Positions 52,502 through 61,726 of a DNA stretch of 64,000 bases are shown piece by piece. Source of the DNA: Hoeflea sp. IMCC20628 (GTDB lineage Bacteria > Pseudomonadota > Alphaproteobacteria > Rhizobiales > Rhizobiaceae); assembly GCF_001011155.1 (NCBI RefSeq), contig NZ_CP011479.1, positions 638,501-702,500 on the forward strand, read 5' to 3'. The translations under genes and the position numbers were made by a program. How positions within the stretch are numbered: position 1 is the first letter of the stretch; each line of letters starts with the position of its first letter. The notes beneath the pieces are model-generated. The model did no database searches. It had not been told where the DNA came from and saw only the letters and a list, made by a program, of their open reading frames with translations.

Positions 52502-53629
52502 ATGATTTATTCAGGCACACAAGCCAACGACTTCTCTGCTTCACCCGTTTCATACACCAAAGTCTGCGTTATCGGTGCAGGCGCATGGGGGACTGCACTT
52601 GCTTCCGTGGCGCGACGCGCCGGCCGGGAGACTGCAATCTGGGGACGGGATCAGGCAACAGTCGAGGCCATAAACACCCGTCGCGAAAATCCGAAATACC
52701 TTCCGGGTATCGAGTTGCCGGACGGGATCCATGCAGCCACGGATATGGCCGAGGCGCTTGACGGCGCGGAAGCCGTGCTGCTGGTCACGCCGTCGCGGAC
52801 GCTGCGCGATATCTGTGTTCAGATGCGCCCGCATCTGGGCAAGGATGTTCCGATCGCGCTGTGCGCCAAGGGGATCGAGGCCGGTACCGGCTATCTGCTG
52901 AGCGAAGTCGCGGCGCAGATCCTTGACGGGCATCAGATCGGTGCGCTGTCGGGGCCGACATTCGCTACTGAGACCGCGCTTGGTCATCTCACTGCCGCCA
53001 CTGTCGCGTTTCAGTTTTCCTATTCCGACAGGCTTGATACCGCCTCGAGCCCGGCGACGCGGCTGGCGCTGTCACTCGGCTCCGAGTTTTTCCGGCCCTA
53101 TATCACCGATGATCTGGTCGGCGTCGAAGTCAGCGGCGCCATCAAGAACGTGATTGCCATTGCCTGCGGGATGATCACCGGGGCCGGCTATGCCGAAAAC
53201 ACCCGCGCGGCGCTGATCGTACGCGGCATGGACGAAATGAAAACGCTGGCCGACGTGCTTGGCGGGCGCCGCGAAACGGTGACCGGCCTGGCCGGCGCGG
53301 GCGATCTGATCCTGACATGCTCATCGCAGACCTCGCGCAACATGTCGCTCGGCGTTCAGCTCGGCAAGGGCATGGCGCGGGACCAGTGTTTTGACGGCAA
53401 GCCGGTGGTTGTCGAGGGCGAAGTCAATTCGATCTCGGTGATGGACCTTGCCCGCCGGATGAACATCAAATTGCCGATTTGCGAGAGTGTATTCCGGATC
53501 CTGCACCAGGGCGCCGATGTCCGGGAGACCTTTGCAGATGTCTGGTCGCAGCCGATCGAAGGCGAACGCCGCGGTCTGGCTATCTCCATTGATCACCCCG
53601 TCGCCATTGCAGCAGAGGCCCTCCAATGA
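52502..53629 (+). CDS. gpsA: NAD(P)-dependent glycerol-3-phosphate dehydrogenase
   Basis: 375 aa; the first ~19 residues before KVCVIGAGAWGTALA are an extension and no later start is available. Rossmann motif GAGAWGTA, SGPTFA, and the active-site region VSGAIKNVIAIACG with the catalytic Lys. It makes sn-glycerol-3-phosphate from dihydroxyacetone phosphate. It is the first gene of a coupled operon with the phosphatase and GgpS, so it likely supplies acceptor for glucosylglycerol synthesis. The housekeeping gpsA of rhizobia usually sits beside tsaD, so this may be a dedicated second copy. It has a short insertion after SGPTFATETALGHLTA. Confidence 0.9.
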   Translation: MIYSGTQANDFSASPVSYTKVCVIGAGAWGTALASVARRAGRETAIWGRDQATVEAINTRRENPKYLPGIELPDGIHAATDMAEALDGAEAVLLVTPSRTLRDICVQMRPHLGKDVPIALCAKGIEAGTGYLLSEVAAQILDGHQIGALSGPTFATETALGHLTAATVAFQFSYSDRLDTASSPATRLALSLGSEFFRPYITDDLVGVEVSGAIKNVIAIACGMITGAGYAENTRAALIVRGMDEMKTLADVLGGRRETVTGLAGAGDLILTCSSQTSRNMSLGVQLGKGMARDQCFDGKPVVVEGEVNSISVMDLARRMNIKLPICESVFRILHQGADVRETFADVWSQPIEGERRGLAISIDHPVAIAAEALQ

Positions 53630-54408
53630 CCCTAGCCCCGACACAACCCGACGGCTTGCACACCCGCAAATTCGTCCTTGCCACCGATCTCGATGGCACC
53701 TTTCTGGGCGGCAGCGACGCGGACCGGTCGCGTCTGTATGGCTGGATAGAAGCCAACCGCGACACGGTCGGGCTGATCTTCGTTACTGGCCGGGACCCGA
53801 AATTCATCGGCGATCTGTGCCGCGACCGAGGCGTGCCGTGGCCCGACTATGCCGTCGGCGATGTCGGCACAACCATCGCCACGGTATCGCCGGAAACGGG
53901 TGTGGCGCCGATCGAACATCTCGAAACCGAAATTGCCGCGCAATGGGGCGATGCCGGCGACATCGTGCGCGCCAGGCTTGACGGCCATCCCGGACTGACG
54001 CTGCAACCCACCGATTTCCGCTATCGGGTCAGTTATGATATTGATGCCGACAGTTTTGATGCTTCGGCCTGGGATATCGTGCTGGAAATGGGATTTCAGC
54101 CGCTGATCTCGGACAACAAGTTCTTTGATGTCCTGCCGGATGGCATCAGCAAGGGCCCCTCCTTGCGCCGGCTTGTCGAGCACCTGGCGATTGCGCCGGA
54201 ACGCGTGTTATGCGCCGGCGACACACTCAACGATCTGTCGATGCTGGAATGCGGTCTGCCCGCAGTCGCCGTCGGCAATTCGGAACCGGAACTGGTCAAG
54301 CGCGTTGCTCATCTTGAGCACCTGCACATGGCGCAAGCCCATGGCGCGGCAGGCATCTTGGAGGCAATCCGTGCCTTCAACATGCATGACCTACCAGAAG
54401 GATATTGA
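53626..54408 (+). CDS. HAD-IIB phosphatase, predicted glucosylglycerol-phosphate phosphatase
   Basis: 260 aa of the sucrose-phosphatase-like HAD family. Motif I LATDLDGTFLGG (nucleophile Asp in DLDGT), motif II FVTGRD, motif III Lys in ISKGPSLRRL, and motif IV CAGDTLNDLSML. A cap domain lies between. Start overlaps the gpsA stop (ATGA) and ggpS follows after 3 bp, so it should remove the phosphate from glucosylglycerol 3-phosphate. In Pseudomonas a HAD domain is fused to GgpS; here it is a separate protein. The substrate is inferred from context. Confidence 0.82.
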   Translation: MTLAPTQPDGLHTRKFVLATDLDGTFLGGSDADRSRLYGWIEANRDTVGLIFVTGRDPKFIGDLCRDRGVPWPDYAVGDVGTTIATVSPETGVAPIEHLETEIAAQWGDAGDIVRARLDGHPGLTLQPTDFRYRVSYDIDADSFDASAWDIVLEMGFQPLISDNKFFDVLPDGISKGPSLRRLVEHLAIAPERVLCAGDTLNDLSMLECGLPAVAVGNSEPELVKRVAHLEHLHMAQAHGAAGILEAIRAFNMHDLPEGY

Positions 54409-54411
54409 TTC

Positions 54412-55905
54412 ATGGCCAGCGACCTCGTTATTGTTTATCACCGTCAACCCTATGAAGAGGTTGAAGAAAACGGCAAGATCGTTTTCCGGGAAAACAAGAG
54501 CCCGAACGGGATCGTGCCGACACTGAAAGGCTTTTTCGGTCGCGTCGACAAGGGCGCATGGATCGCCTGGAAGCTTGCCGAAGACGCCGCCAATCCGGAT
54601 TTCGAGCGGGTCATCGAGATCGAGGACAGCTATGGCAAATACTCGGTCACGCGGCTGCCGCTGACGCCTGACCAGGTGTCGAGCTTTTATCACATCACCT
54701 CGAAGGAAGCCTTCTGGCCGATCCTGCATTCCTTCAAGGAACGCTACAATTACGACCCCGTCGACTGGCCGACATTCCGCGAAGTCAACTGGGCCTTTGC
54801 CGAAGCCGCCGCGGCTGAAGCCGCACCGGGCGCGGTGGTCTGGGTGCATGACTACAATCTGTGGCTGGTGCCGGGTTACCTGCGCAAGCTGCGGCCTGAT
54901 GTGAAGATCTCGTTCTTCCATCACACGCCGTTTCCGGCGGCCGACATGTTCAACGTGCTGCCGTGGCGGCGCGAGATCGTCAACAGCCTGCTGGCTTGCG
55001 ACGTGGTCGGTTTTCACATTCCGCGCTATGCGGTGAATTTCGTCCATGTGGCGCAGAGCCTGCTCGAGGTCGGCAATGTCGTGCGCAAGGACGTCAATCC
55101 CGATTTCGTCTGGGAAGGCACCGCGCTGTCGGACCGCCGGGTGCCGGAATCGGTTCAGTATGAGGGACGCACGATCCGCATTTCCAGTGCGCCGGTGGGC
55201 ATTGACTGGGACTTTATCCAGGAACGCGCCGCATCGGAGGAAACCCGCGAAAATGCCGCGGCAATCCGGGCGGAACTGGGCGATTGCAAGCTGATCCTGT
55301 CGGTCGGCCGCACCGATTACACCAAGGGCGGCGTCCAGCAGCTGGAAAGCTATGAACGTCTGCTGCAGGCGCATCCGGAAATGCACGGCAATGTGCGGCT
55401 GATGCATGTCTCGGTCGGCGCCAATCGCAGCATGGCGGCTTACGAGGAAATCCAGGGCGAAATCGAACAGGTGGCCGGCCGCATCAACGGCACGTTCGGC
55501 TCGTTCGAATGGCAACCGGTGGCGCTGATTTCATCGGCGGTGCCGTTCAAGGATCTGATTGCCTATTACCAGCTGGCCGATGTCTGCTGGATCACGCCGC
55601 TGGCCGATGGCATGAACCTGGTCTGCAAGGAATATGCCGCAGCGCGCACCGATGGTGACGGCGTTCTGGTGCTGTCCGAATTTGCCGGTGCGTCGGTGGA
55701 ACTGTCGTCTGCGGTGATCACCAATCCGTTCTCGCACCGGTCGATGGACACGGCAATCGAGCAGGCGCTGGCGATGCCCGAAGAAGAGCGCCGCCACCGG
55801 ATGGCGATGTTGCGCAATACGGTCAAACGCTATGGCATCAAGGCCTGGGCCGAAGACCAGATGAGCTATTTCGGTGACGAGGAAGTGCTGTCCAAAGCCA
55901 GCTAA
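54412..55905 (+). CDS. ggpS: Glucosylglycerol-phosphate synthase
   Basis: 497 aa GT20-family enzyme, the length of cyanobacterial GgpS. It begins LVIVYHRQPYEEVEENGKIVFRENKSPNGIVPTLKGFF, which matches GgpS rather than trehalose-phosphate synthase (OtsA). Other conserved parts: VWVHDYNLWLVP, FFHHTPFPAADMFNVLPWR, SVGRTDYTKGG, ITPLADGMNLVCKEYAA. It joins ADP-glucose and glycerol-3-phosphate; with GpsA and the HAD phosphatase the operon can make glucosylglycerol, a salt-stress osmolyte. An OtsA activity cannot be fully excluded. Confidence 0.88.
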   Translation: MASDLVIVYHRQPYEEVEENGKIVFRENKSPNGIVPTLKGFFGRVDKGAWIAWKLAEDAANPDFERVIEIEDSYGKYSVTRLPLTPDQVSSFYHITSKEAFWPILHSFKERYNYDPVDWPTFREVNWAFAEAAAAEAAPGAVVWVHDYNLWLVPGYLRKLRPDVKISFFHHTPFPAADMFNVLPWRREIVNSLLACDVVGFHIPRYAVNFVHVAQSLLEVGNVVRKDVNPDFVWEGTALSDRRVPESVQYEGRTIRISSAPVGIDWDFIQERAASEETRENAAAIRAELGDCKLILSVGRTDYTKGGVQQLESYERLLQAHPEMHGNVRLMHVSVGANRSMAAYEEIQGEIEQVAGRINGTFGSFEWQPVALISSAVPFKDLIAYYQLADVCWITPLADGMNLVCKEYAAARTDGDGVLVLSEFAGASVELSSAVITNPFSHRSMDTAIEQALAMPEEERRHRMAMLRNTVKRYGIKAWAEDQMSYFGDEEVLSKAS

Positions 55906-55924
55906 GCCGAGGCTTTGCACAGTA

Positions 55925-55949
55925 GCGAGGGCCTGTTAGCGGCCCTCGC
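55925..55949. terminator. Hairpin between ggpS and the convergent gene
   Basis: GCGAGGGCC (55925-55933) / GGCCCTCGC (55941-55949), a perfect 9-bp stem with a 7-nt loop; no T-run. It overlaps the last codons of the convergent gene. Confidence 0.5.
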
Positions 55950-57996
55950 GGAACCATGTGGCGCCCAGCGCCAGGATCATCAGGGCAAGGCCCAGAAAGC
56001 CACCGAACAGCGGCAGTGATCGCACGCCCTTGAGCACGCTCTCATTGCTGGCGCGCAAGCCCATTCGGCTGCCGGCATTGACGGTGGCTGCCCGGGTCGG
56101 CAGGATCTGCGGCAAATTGGAGGCTTCCGCATTGACCCGCGTGGTCAGGCCACCACTGTCGGCCGAGATAGGCGCGATCACATCCGTCGTCGACACTGTG
56201 GCGCGAAATTCGGGCGCATCCACCGCGCCGACATGGGCCAGCGCCCGCAAATCGCCCGAGGTGACTTCCACCAGTCCAGGTTCATCCAGCGTCACTTCCG
56301 TCTTGAACAGGCCATCGCCAGCGGGCGCCAGGGTGATATCGCGCATCTCGCCCGAGGGCAGCTTGATGGTGGCAGGGCCGGTGGTATCGCTCATGGTCTG
56401 GCGCTCGACCATCAGGGTGCGGCCACTGGCAGATGCGCGCAGCGCCTCTTCTTCCAGTGAGGGTTCCTTCATCAGCCAGTGGGCAATGCGCCGGTAGAGC
56501 GCCACATGCGGTCCGCCGCCTTCAAAGCCGCGGGCCCAGAGCCAGCCGTGATCGGACAAAAGCATGGCGATGCGGCCATCGCCATAGCGGTTGAGCACCA
56601 GAAGCGGCTCGTCATTGGCACCGCTCATCACCACATCACCGACCGTGTCGGTCACGCCGACAGTGCGGAACCAGCGGCCCCATTGCGGCGGCTCGTTCGT
56701 GCCGCCGGGCAAGGCGCGCGTCACCGGGTGACGTTTGCCATCGACAGACAGCCGCGGATAATAGCCGGCCTCGGTGACCTCTCCGGTCGGCAATGCCGGG
56801 AGCGCCGGCGCCAGCGGGGTTTCGGCAATGGATTCAATACCGGCAAGCTCGGGACCGGCGGCAATCAGCAGCGCGCCGCCGTCTTCGACATAGCGGGCGA
56901 TGTAATCATAATAGAGCACCGGCAGAACGCCGCGGTTCTGGTAGCGGTCGAAAATGATCAGATCGAATTCGTCGATCTTCTCGATGAACAGTTCGCGGGT
57001 CGGAAAGGCAATCAGCGACAGTTCCGATATTGGCGTTCCGTCCTGTTTTTCCGGCGGGCGCAGAATGGTGAAATGCACCAGATCCACCGAAGCGTCGGAT
57101 TTGAGCAGATTGCGCCAGGCGCGTTCGCCGGCATGCGGCGCGCCGGACACCAGCAGCACGCGGAGGTTTTCGCGAATGCCCTCGATCAGCGCCACGGCAT
57201 GGTTGTTGGCGGCTGTGACCTCGCCGTCGATCGCCTCGACCGAGAACTCGACAATGTTTTCTCCGCCGCGCGGCAGTTTGAGATTGAAGGAGGTTTCCTG
57301 GCCGGGTAGGGCGGTTTCGGTGGTAATGGTCTTGCCATTGACCCGCACGGTGACCGGCACAGGTCCGGAAACTGCGGCGCCATCTTCGCTGACCCGGTAG
57401 ACGATCTCCTGCTGTTCACCGACGATGCCGAAACGGGGGCTGCGCACCACATCGACCCGCCGGTCGATCTCGTTTTCATCGCCGACGATCAGCCCGTGCA
57501 AAGGTGCGTCGAGGCCGAGCGCTGACAGCGAGCCGGGCACGTCGTGAACCTGCCCGTCGGTGATCATTACAGCACCTGCGAGGCGTGAACTCGGAACATC
57601 GCGAATGCCTGACGCCAGCGCCTCGAACAATTTTGTCGAGGGTGATTGTGCATCGGGATCGGTGACGGCCTCGATGATCCGCAGTTCAAATGCCGGGTAG
57701 CGCGAGATCCGCTCGGTGAGCGCCTTCAGCGCGGCATCGGTGCGCGCGGTGCGGTCGATGCTCATCTGGCTGGGGCTGCGGTCGACGACGACGGCGACGA
57801 TGCCGGTGACCGGCTCTCGGTCTTCGAAATTGGCCACAGGATTGGCCAGCGCCAGCACCAGCGCCGAAAGCGCCAGCGCCCGAAGCGCTGCGCCGCGCAT
57901 GCGCTTGGCAATCGCCCAGCCAACCAGCAGAAGGGCGATCAAGGCCAGTGCAAGGATCAATGGCAGCGGTACAAATGGATCAAAGGCCAGGCTCAT
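55936..57996 (-). CDS. Membrane protein with glutamine-amidotransferase-like fold
   Basis: 686 aa from ATG 57996; the stop of the preceding DUF4159 gene is 1 bp upstream. Two N-terminal membrane helices (PFVPLPLILALALIALLLVGWAI and ALRALALSALVLALANPV), a von Willebrand-like segment (IVAVVVDRSPSQMSID) and a class-I GATase-like domain in the middle (DLIIFDRYQNRGVLPVLYYDYIARYVEDGGALLIAAG), and a C-terminal helix (LPLFGGFLGLALMILALGATWF). Last gene of the MoxR operon. It resembles the accessory membrane subunits encoded beside DUF4159 proteins; role unknown. Confidence 0.78.
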   Translation of the reverse strand: MSLAFDPFVPLPLILALALIALLLVGWAIAKRMRGAALRALALSALVLALANPVANFEDREPVTGIVAVVVDRSPSQMSIDRTARTDAALKALTERISRYPAFELRIIEAVTDPDAQSPSTKLFEALASGIRDVPSSRLAGAVMITDGQVHDVPGSLSALGLDAPLHGLIVGDENEIDRRVDVVRSPRFGIVGEQQEIVYRVSEDGAAVSGPVPVTVRVNGKTITTETALPGQETSFNLKLPRGGENIVEFSVEAIDGEVTAANNHAVALIEGIRENLRVLLVSGAPHAGERAWRNLLKSDASVDLVHFTILRPPEKQDGTPISELSLIAFPTRELFIEKIDEFDLIIFDRYQNRGVLPVLYYDYIARYVEDGGALLIAAGPELAGIESIAETPLAPALPALPTGEVTEAGYYPRLSVDGKRHPVTRALPGGTNEPPQWGRWFRTVGVTDTVGDVVMSGANDEPLLVLNRYGDGRIAMLLSDHGWLWARGFEGGGPHVALYRRIAHWLMKEPSLEEEALRASASGRTLMVERQTMSDTTGPATIKLPSGEMRDITLAPAGDGLFKTEVTLDEPGLVEVTSGDLRALAHVGAVDAPEFRATVSTTDVIAPISADSGGLTTRVNAEASNLPQILPTRAATVNAGSRMGLRASNESVLKGVRSLPLFGGFLGLALMILALGATWFREGR

Positions 57997-57997
57997 A

Positions 57998-60808
57998 TCA
58001 TTGTCCCAACCGTTCAAGCAGTGCCGGAATGTGGACCTGATCGGCTTTGTAATTGCCGGTCAGCATGTACATGACGATGTTGACGCCAGCGCGGTAGGCA
58101 TATTCGCGCTGCCATGGGTCGGCCGGCACTGTCGAAAACATCGGATAGCCGCCGTCGTCGATGGCCCAGGCGGCTGCCATGTCGTTGCCGGTGATCAGGA
58201 TCGACGAAACGCCATCACCGCTGCGGGCCGGGCGTTCCGCAGGATTGTCGGAATCAGGCGTTGCCTCCACCCACAAGGGTCCGTCGGCATAGCGGCCGGG
58301 GAAGGTGTCGAGCAGAAAGAACGATTTGGTCAGAACATGGTCGGAGGGAACCGGCTCGAGCGGTGGAATGTCGAGATTGGCGAGAATCTGCTGCAGTTTC
58401 TGCGTCAACAAGCTCGATCCGCCGCCGAGATCAATGATCCGGTCGCGGGTGTCAAACAGCACCGTGCCGCCGCTCTTCATATAGGCGTCGATGCGGCTGA
58501 TGGCGGCGGGCGTCGGAAGCGCTGCATCCTCGCTCATCGGCCAGTAGATCAGCGGGTAGAGCGCCAGTTGATCAGTCTCGATGTCGACGCCGATGGCGGT
58601 GCCGGGCTCAAGTGCGGTGCGGCTGGAGAGGTAGCGCGACAAGCTGTCGAGACCATAGCGACTTGTGGTGTCGGCCTCTTCGTCACCGGTGATCACATAG
58701 GCAAGACGGGTCTCGTCGAGGCTTTCGAGCAATTGCGCGTCGCCGGGTTGAGCATCCTGGGCGCGGGCGCTGCCGGGGGCTGAGACCAGCAACAAGGAAA
58801 CGCCGACTGCGAACAGAAACGCTGCGGCTGCCTGTGCCGGACGCATACCCTTGCGGCGGAATGCGCCGTTGAGCAGCAACACAATCAGCGTATCGATCAG
58901 CAAGGCCAGCAAGGCGGCGCCAAACAGCCATGGTCTGAAATCAACCGCGCTGTCGCGGCCGAGAGATACGCGGGTAACCGGGACCTCGAATTCAGGAATA
59001 TTTATCGCGGCAAGGGTGTCGTCCTGGCCAAACAGATTGAGCGCCACGAAGCCATCCTCCGCGCCATACAGGCCGGGCGGGTTGTCGCCACTCACTTTGG
59101 CAACGGCACCGGCAGTGAGATCGAGTGGCTTGGCATCGCCGCTTGCCGGTATCAAAGTGCCATTAGCGTCAAGCAGGCGCCAGGGCGGCGGAATGCCCGA
59201 CCCGGTTTCGCCACCACCGGCAACAGCGCGCGACAACTGCACCACGCGGCGCAACATGTCAACGAAATGGCCCGATATCGGCAGGTTGGACCAACCGGCC
59301 TCGGCGGTGACGTGAAACAGCACGATGCGGCCGGCGCCACGCTCGGCGGCGGTGACCAGCGGGGTGCCGTCGGCGAGGCTTGTCCAGGTGCGTGCCGCCA
59401 GATCGGCGGAGGGTTCGGCCAGCACCTGACGGCTGACCGTGACATCGCGCGGCGTCGGCAGCCCGGCAAACGGGGAAGTGGCGGGATAATCGGCCAGCGA
59501 TTGCGGCTCGATCCAGGACAGGGCGCCGCCCAGTTCACGTTCGCCCTTGCGCAACAGCACCGGCGATAGCGGATCATCGGCAGGCGCTGCCGCCAACCGT
59601 GGTCCGGCGAAGCGAATCAGCGTTCCGCCGCTTTCGATCCAGTCATTGAGCGGCTTGCTGACATCGTCGGGAAGCACGCCGATATCGGCCATGACCATGA
59701 CGGCCGGCGCCTGGGCCAGGAGTTTGGGGATCGCCGCGGACATGTCGGCGCTGTCGGCCTCGATCAGGTCGGCATAGGGCGAAAGCGCGCGGTTGATATA
59801 GTAAAGCGGCGAGAGCAGCGGCTGGGCGACGTCTGCGGCTTCGCCCGACACCAGTGCCACCCGGCGGCGGCGGAAACTGTCATCGAGCAGCCGCACCGAT
59901 CCGGCGGTGTCGATGCCGGTCACATCCAGCCGGGCAATGTCATTGCGGATTTCGAACGGGGCGGAGATTGTCGCCGTGGCCTCATTGTCGCCTGCCTCGA
60001 AACTGAGCGTGCCCGAGGAAATCTCCCGGCCCTTGCTGTCGCGGGCGGTCAGCCGGTGATTTTCAGTTGCAGATGGGTCGAGACGGCTGGCCGAGATACT
60101 AAGCGCATCGGCGCCATTGTCTGCATGGGTGAGGGCGAGCGCCTGGGCGTTGTCGGCACCAATAATGCGGATCGCTGCCGGTTCGAGCATGGCAAGCTGA
60201 TTGAGAGCTTCGGTGGCGTCATCGGTGTCGATGCCATCGGTGAGAAAAGCGACGGTGCCGGGGCGGGTCTGGCCAAGGGCTGCGATCAAGGCGGACATCG
60301 CATCACCACGCTCGGGCAGCAACGGCCGGGGCTTGGCGGCGCGCAACTGCTCGCGGGCGCGCTCGAAGGTGCCCGGCGTGGCGTCATGGCGGCGATCGGC
60401 GGTGAAGACGATCGACACCGGGATATCGAGGTCTTCGGCTTCGCTGATCAGGATGTTGGCGGCCTCGGTGCGTGTGTCCCAGTCGGGCGCGCTGGCCCAG
60501 CCATTGTCGATGATCAAGGCCAGCGGACCGTCAACCGACAGCGCCTTGTCGCGCGGATTGAGCACAGGTTCGGCCAGCGCCAGAATCACCAGCGCGGCAA
60601 TCAGCAGTCGGAGTGCGGTGAGCCACCAGGGGCTGCGCGATGGGGTTTCCTCATTCTTGAGCACAAGCGCGAGAATGGCCAGCGGCGCGAAGGGTTCAGC
60701 TTGCGGGCGCGGCGGGGTCAGCCGCAACAGCCACCAGATTACCGGCAAGGCCAAGAGCCCGAGCAGGATTGCCGGCGCGCCAAAGGCGATGGGCAGACCG
60801 GCGATCAT
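57998..60808 (-). CDS. DUF4159 protein with BatA-like N-terminus
   Basis: 936 aa. The N-terminus (GLPIAFGAPAILLGLLALPVIWWLLRLTPPRP) is the BatA/aerotolerance-regulator membrane motif, followed by a second helix and a vWA-like part (LALIIDNGWASAPDWDTR). Two more helices lie at about residues 640-700. The C-terminus (RLAYVITGDEEADTTSRYGLDSLSRYLSSRTALEPG...) is the DUF4159 domain. It is coupled to the DUF58 gene by a 4-bp ATGA overlap. Members are thought to work with MoxR in protein maturation at the envelope; the target is unknown. Confidence 0.85.
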   Translation of the reverse strand: MIAGLPIAFGAPAILLGLLALPVIWWLLRLTPPRPQAEPFAPLAILALVLKNEETPSRSPWWLTALRLLIAALVILALAEPVLNPRDKALSVDGPLALIIDNGWASAPDWDTRTEAANILISEAEDLDIPVSIVFTADRRHDATPGTFERAREQLRAAKPRPLLPERGDAMSALIAALGQTRPGTVAFLTDGIDTDDATEALNQLAMLEPAAIRIIGADNAQALALTHADNGADALSISASRLDPSATENHRLTARDSKGREISSGTLSFEAGDNEATATISAPFEIRNDIARLDVTGIDTAGSVRLLDDSFRRRRVALVSGEAADVAQPLLSPLYYINRALSPYADLIEADSADMSAAIPKLLAQAPAVMVMADIGVLPDDVSKPLNDWIESGGTLIRFAGPRLAAAPADDPLSPVLLRKGERELGGALSWIEPQSLADYPATSPFAGLPTPRDVTVSRQVLAEPSADLAARTWTSLADGTPLVTAAERGAGRIVLFHVTAEAGWSNLPISGHFVDMLRRVVQLSRAVAGGGETGSGIPPPWRLLDANGTLIPASGDAKPLDLTAGAVAKVSGDNPPGLYGAEDGFVALNLFGQDDTLAAINIPEFEVPVTRVSLGRDSAVDFRPWLFGAALLALLIDTLIVLLLNGAFRRKGMRPAQAAAAFLFAVGVSLLLVSAPGSARAQDAQPGDAQLLESLDETRLAYVITGDEEADTTSRYGLDSLSRYLSSRTALEPGTAIGVDIETDQLALYPLIYWPMSEDAALPTPAAISRIDAYMKSGGTVLFDTRDRIIDLGGGSSLLTQKLQQILANLDIPPLEPVPSDHVLTKSFFLLDTFPGRYADGPLWVEATPDSDNPAERPARSGDGVSSILITGNDMAAAWAIDDGGYPMFSTVPADPWQREYAYRAGVNIVMYMLTGNYKADQVHIPALLERLGQ

Positions 60809-61722
60809 GCGGTGATCTTCTTTTGCGCGGTGGGGATGCCGGAGAGATGCACATGCGCAGAGGCGAGCGCTTCAGACGCCAGCCGGTCGGTACTGTGGGC
60901 GAGATAGCTCCAGCCCAAACGCCGAACGCCTTGCGCCAGTGTTTCGCGGCGGGCCAGCCAGGCGCGGCGGTAATCGGCGGCAATGGTCTCGGCACGCCCG
61001 GCGACAAGCTTGGCGCCGGTCTCGGGATCGCGGAATTCGGTGCGACCGGCATAGGGGAAGGTTTCCTCGGCCGGGTCAGAAATCTCGATGGCATGGCCGC
61101 GGATGCCGCGCCGTGCCGCCGGTCCGATGCAGCGGTCAAGTGCTGTGTCGGGATCGAGAAAATCACCGATCAGCACGACATCGCTCATCCGCCCGACCTG
61201 GCTGAGATCAGGCAGGCCTGTTTGCGCCGGCGCATGCGACAAGGCCAGCGCCAGACGCTCGGCGGCGTTGCGCGAGGAGACCGGATCCATGACGCCGGGA
61301 CAGCCAATGCGTTCTCCGGAGCGCGACAGCACTTCGGCCAGCGCCAGCATCAGCACCAGCGCACGGCTTTCCTTGGCGACCGGCGCCGCATCGGACTGGT
61401 AGAGCATGGAGGGCGACTGATCGGCCCACAGCCAGATGGTGTGGGCGGCTTCCCATTCGCGGTCGCGGACATAGAGATGATCGTCGCGGGCTGACCTGCG
61501 CCAATCAATGTTCGACAGCGATTCGCCGTCGACATAGGGGCGGAACTGCCAGAAGGTTTCGCCGATGCCGCGTTTGCGCCGGCCGTGCCAGCCGGCGATC
61601 ACGGTGTTGGCGACGCGCCGGGCTTCGGCCAGACAATCGGGCAGCAGGGCTGCGCGCTGGCGTGCACGAGCCAGCGCATCAAGCCGCAGTGTCGGCTGGG
61701 TCAGGTGGCCGATCGGGGCCAT
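60805..61722 (-). CDS. DUF58 domain protein
   Basis: 305 aa from ATG 61722; the open frame to 61797 overlaps MoxR and is not needed. Signature GRRKRGIGETFWQFRPYVDGESLSNIDWRRSARDDHLYVRDREWE. A vWA-type fold with ADQSPSMLYQS in place of a canonical MIDAS. It sits 4 bp after moxR and overlaps the DUF4159 gene by 4 bp. Known partner of MoxR AAA ATPases. Confidence 0.88.
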   Translation of the reverse strand: MAPIGHLTQPTLRLDALARARQRAALLPDCLAEARRVANTVIAGWHGRRKRGIGETFWQFRPYVDGESLSNIDWRRSARDDHLYVRDREWEAAHTIWLWADQSPSMLYQSDAAPVAKESRALVLMLALAEVLSRSGERIGCPGVMDPVSSRNAAERLALALSHAPAQTGLPDLSQVGRMSDVVLIGDFLDPDTALDRCIGPAARRGIRGHAIEISDPAEETFPYAGRTEFRDPETGAKLVAGRAETIAADYRRAWLARRETLAQGVRRLGWSYLAHSTDRLASEALASAHVHLSGIPTAQKKITA

Positions 61723-61726
61723 CAGA

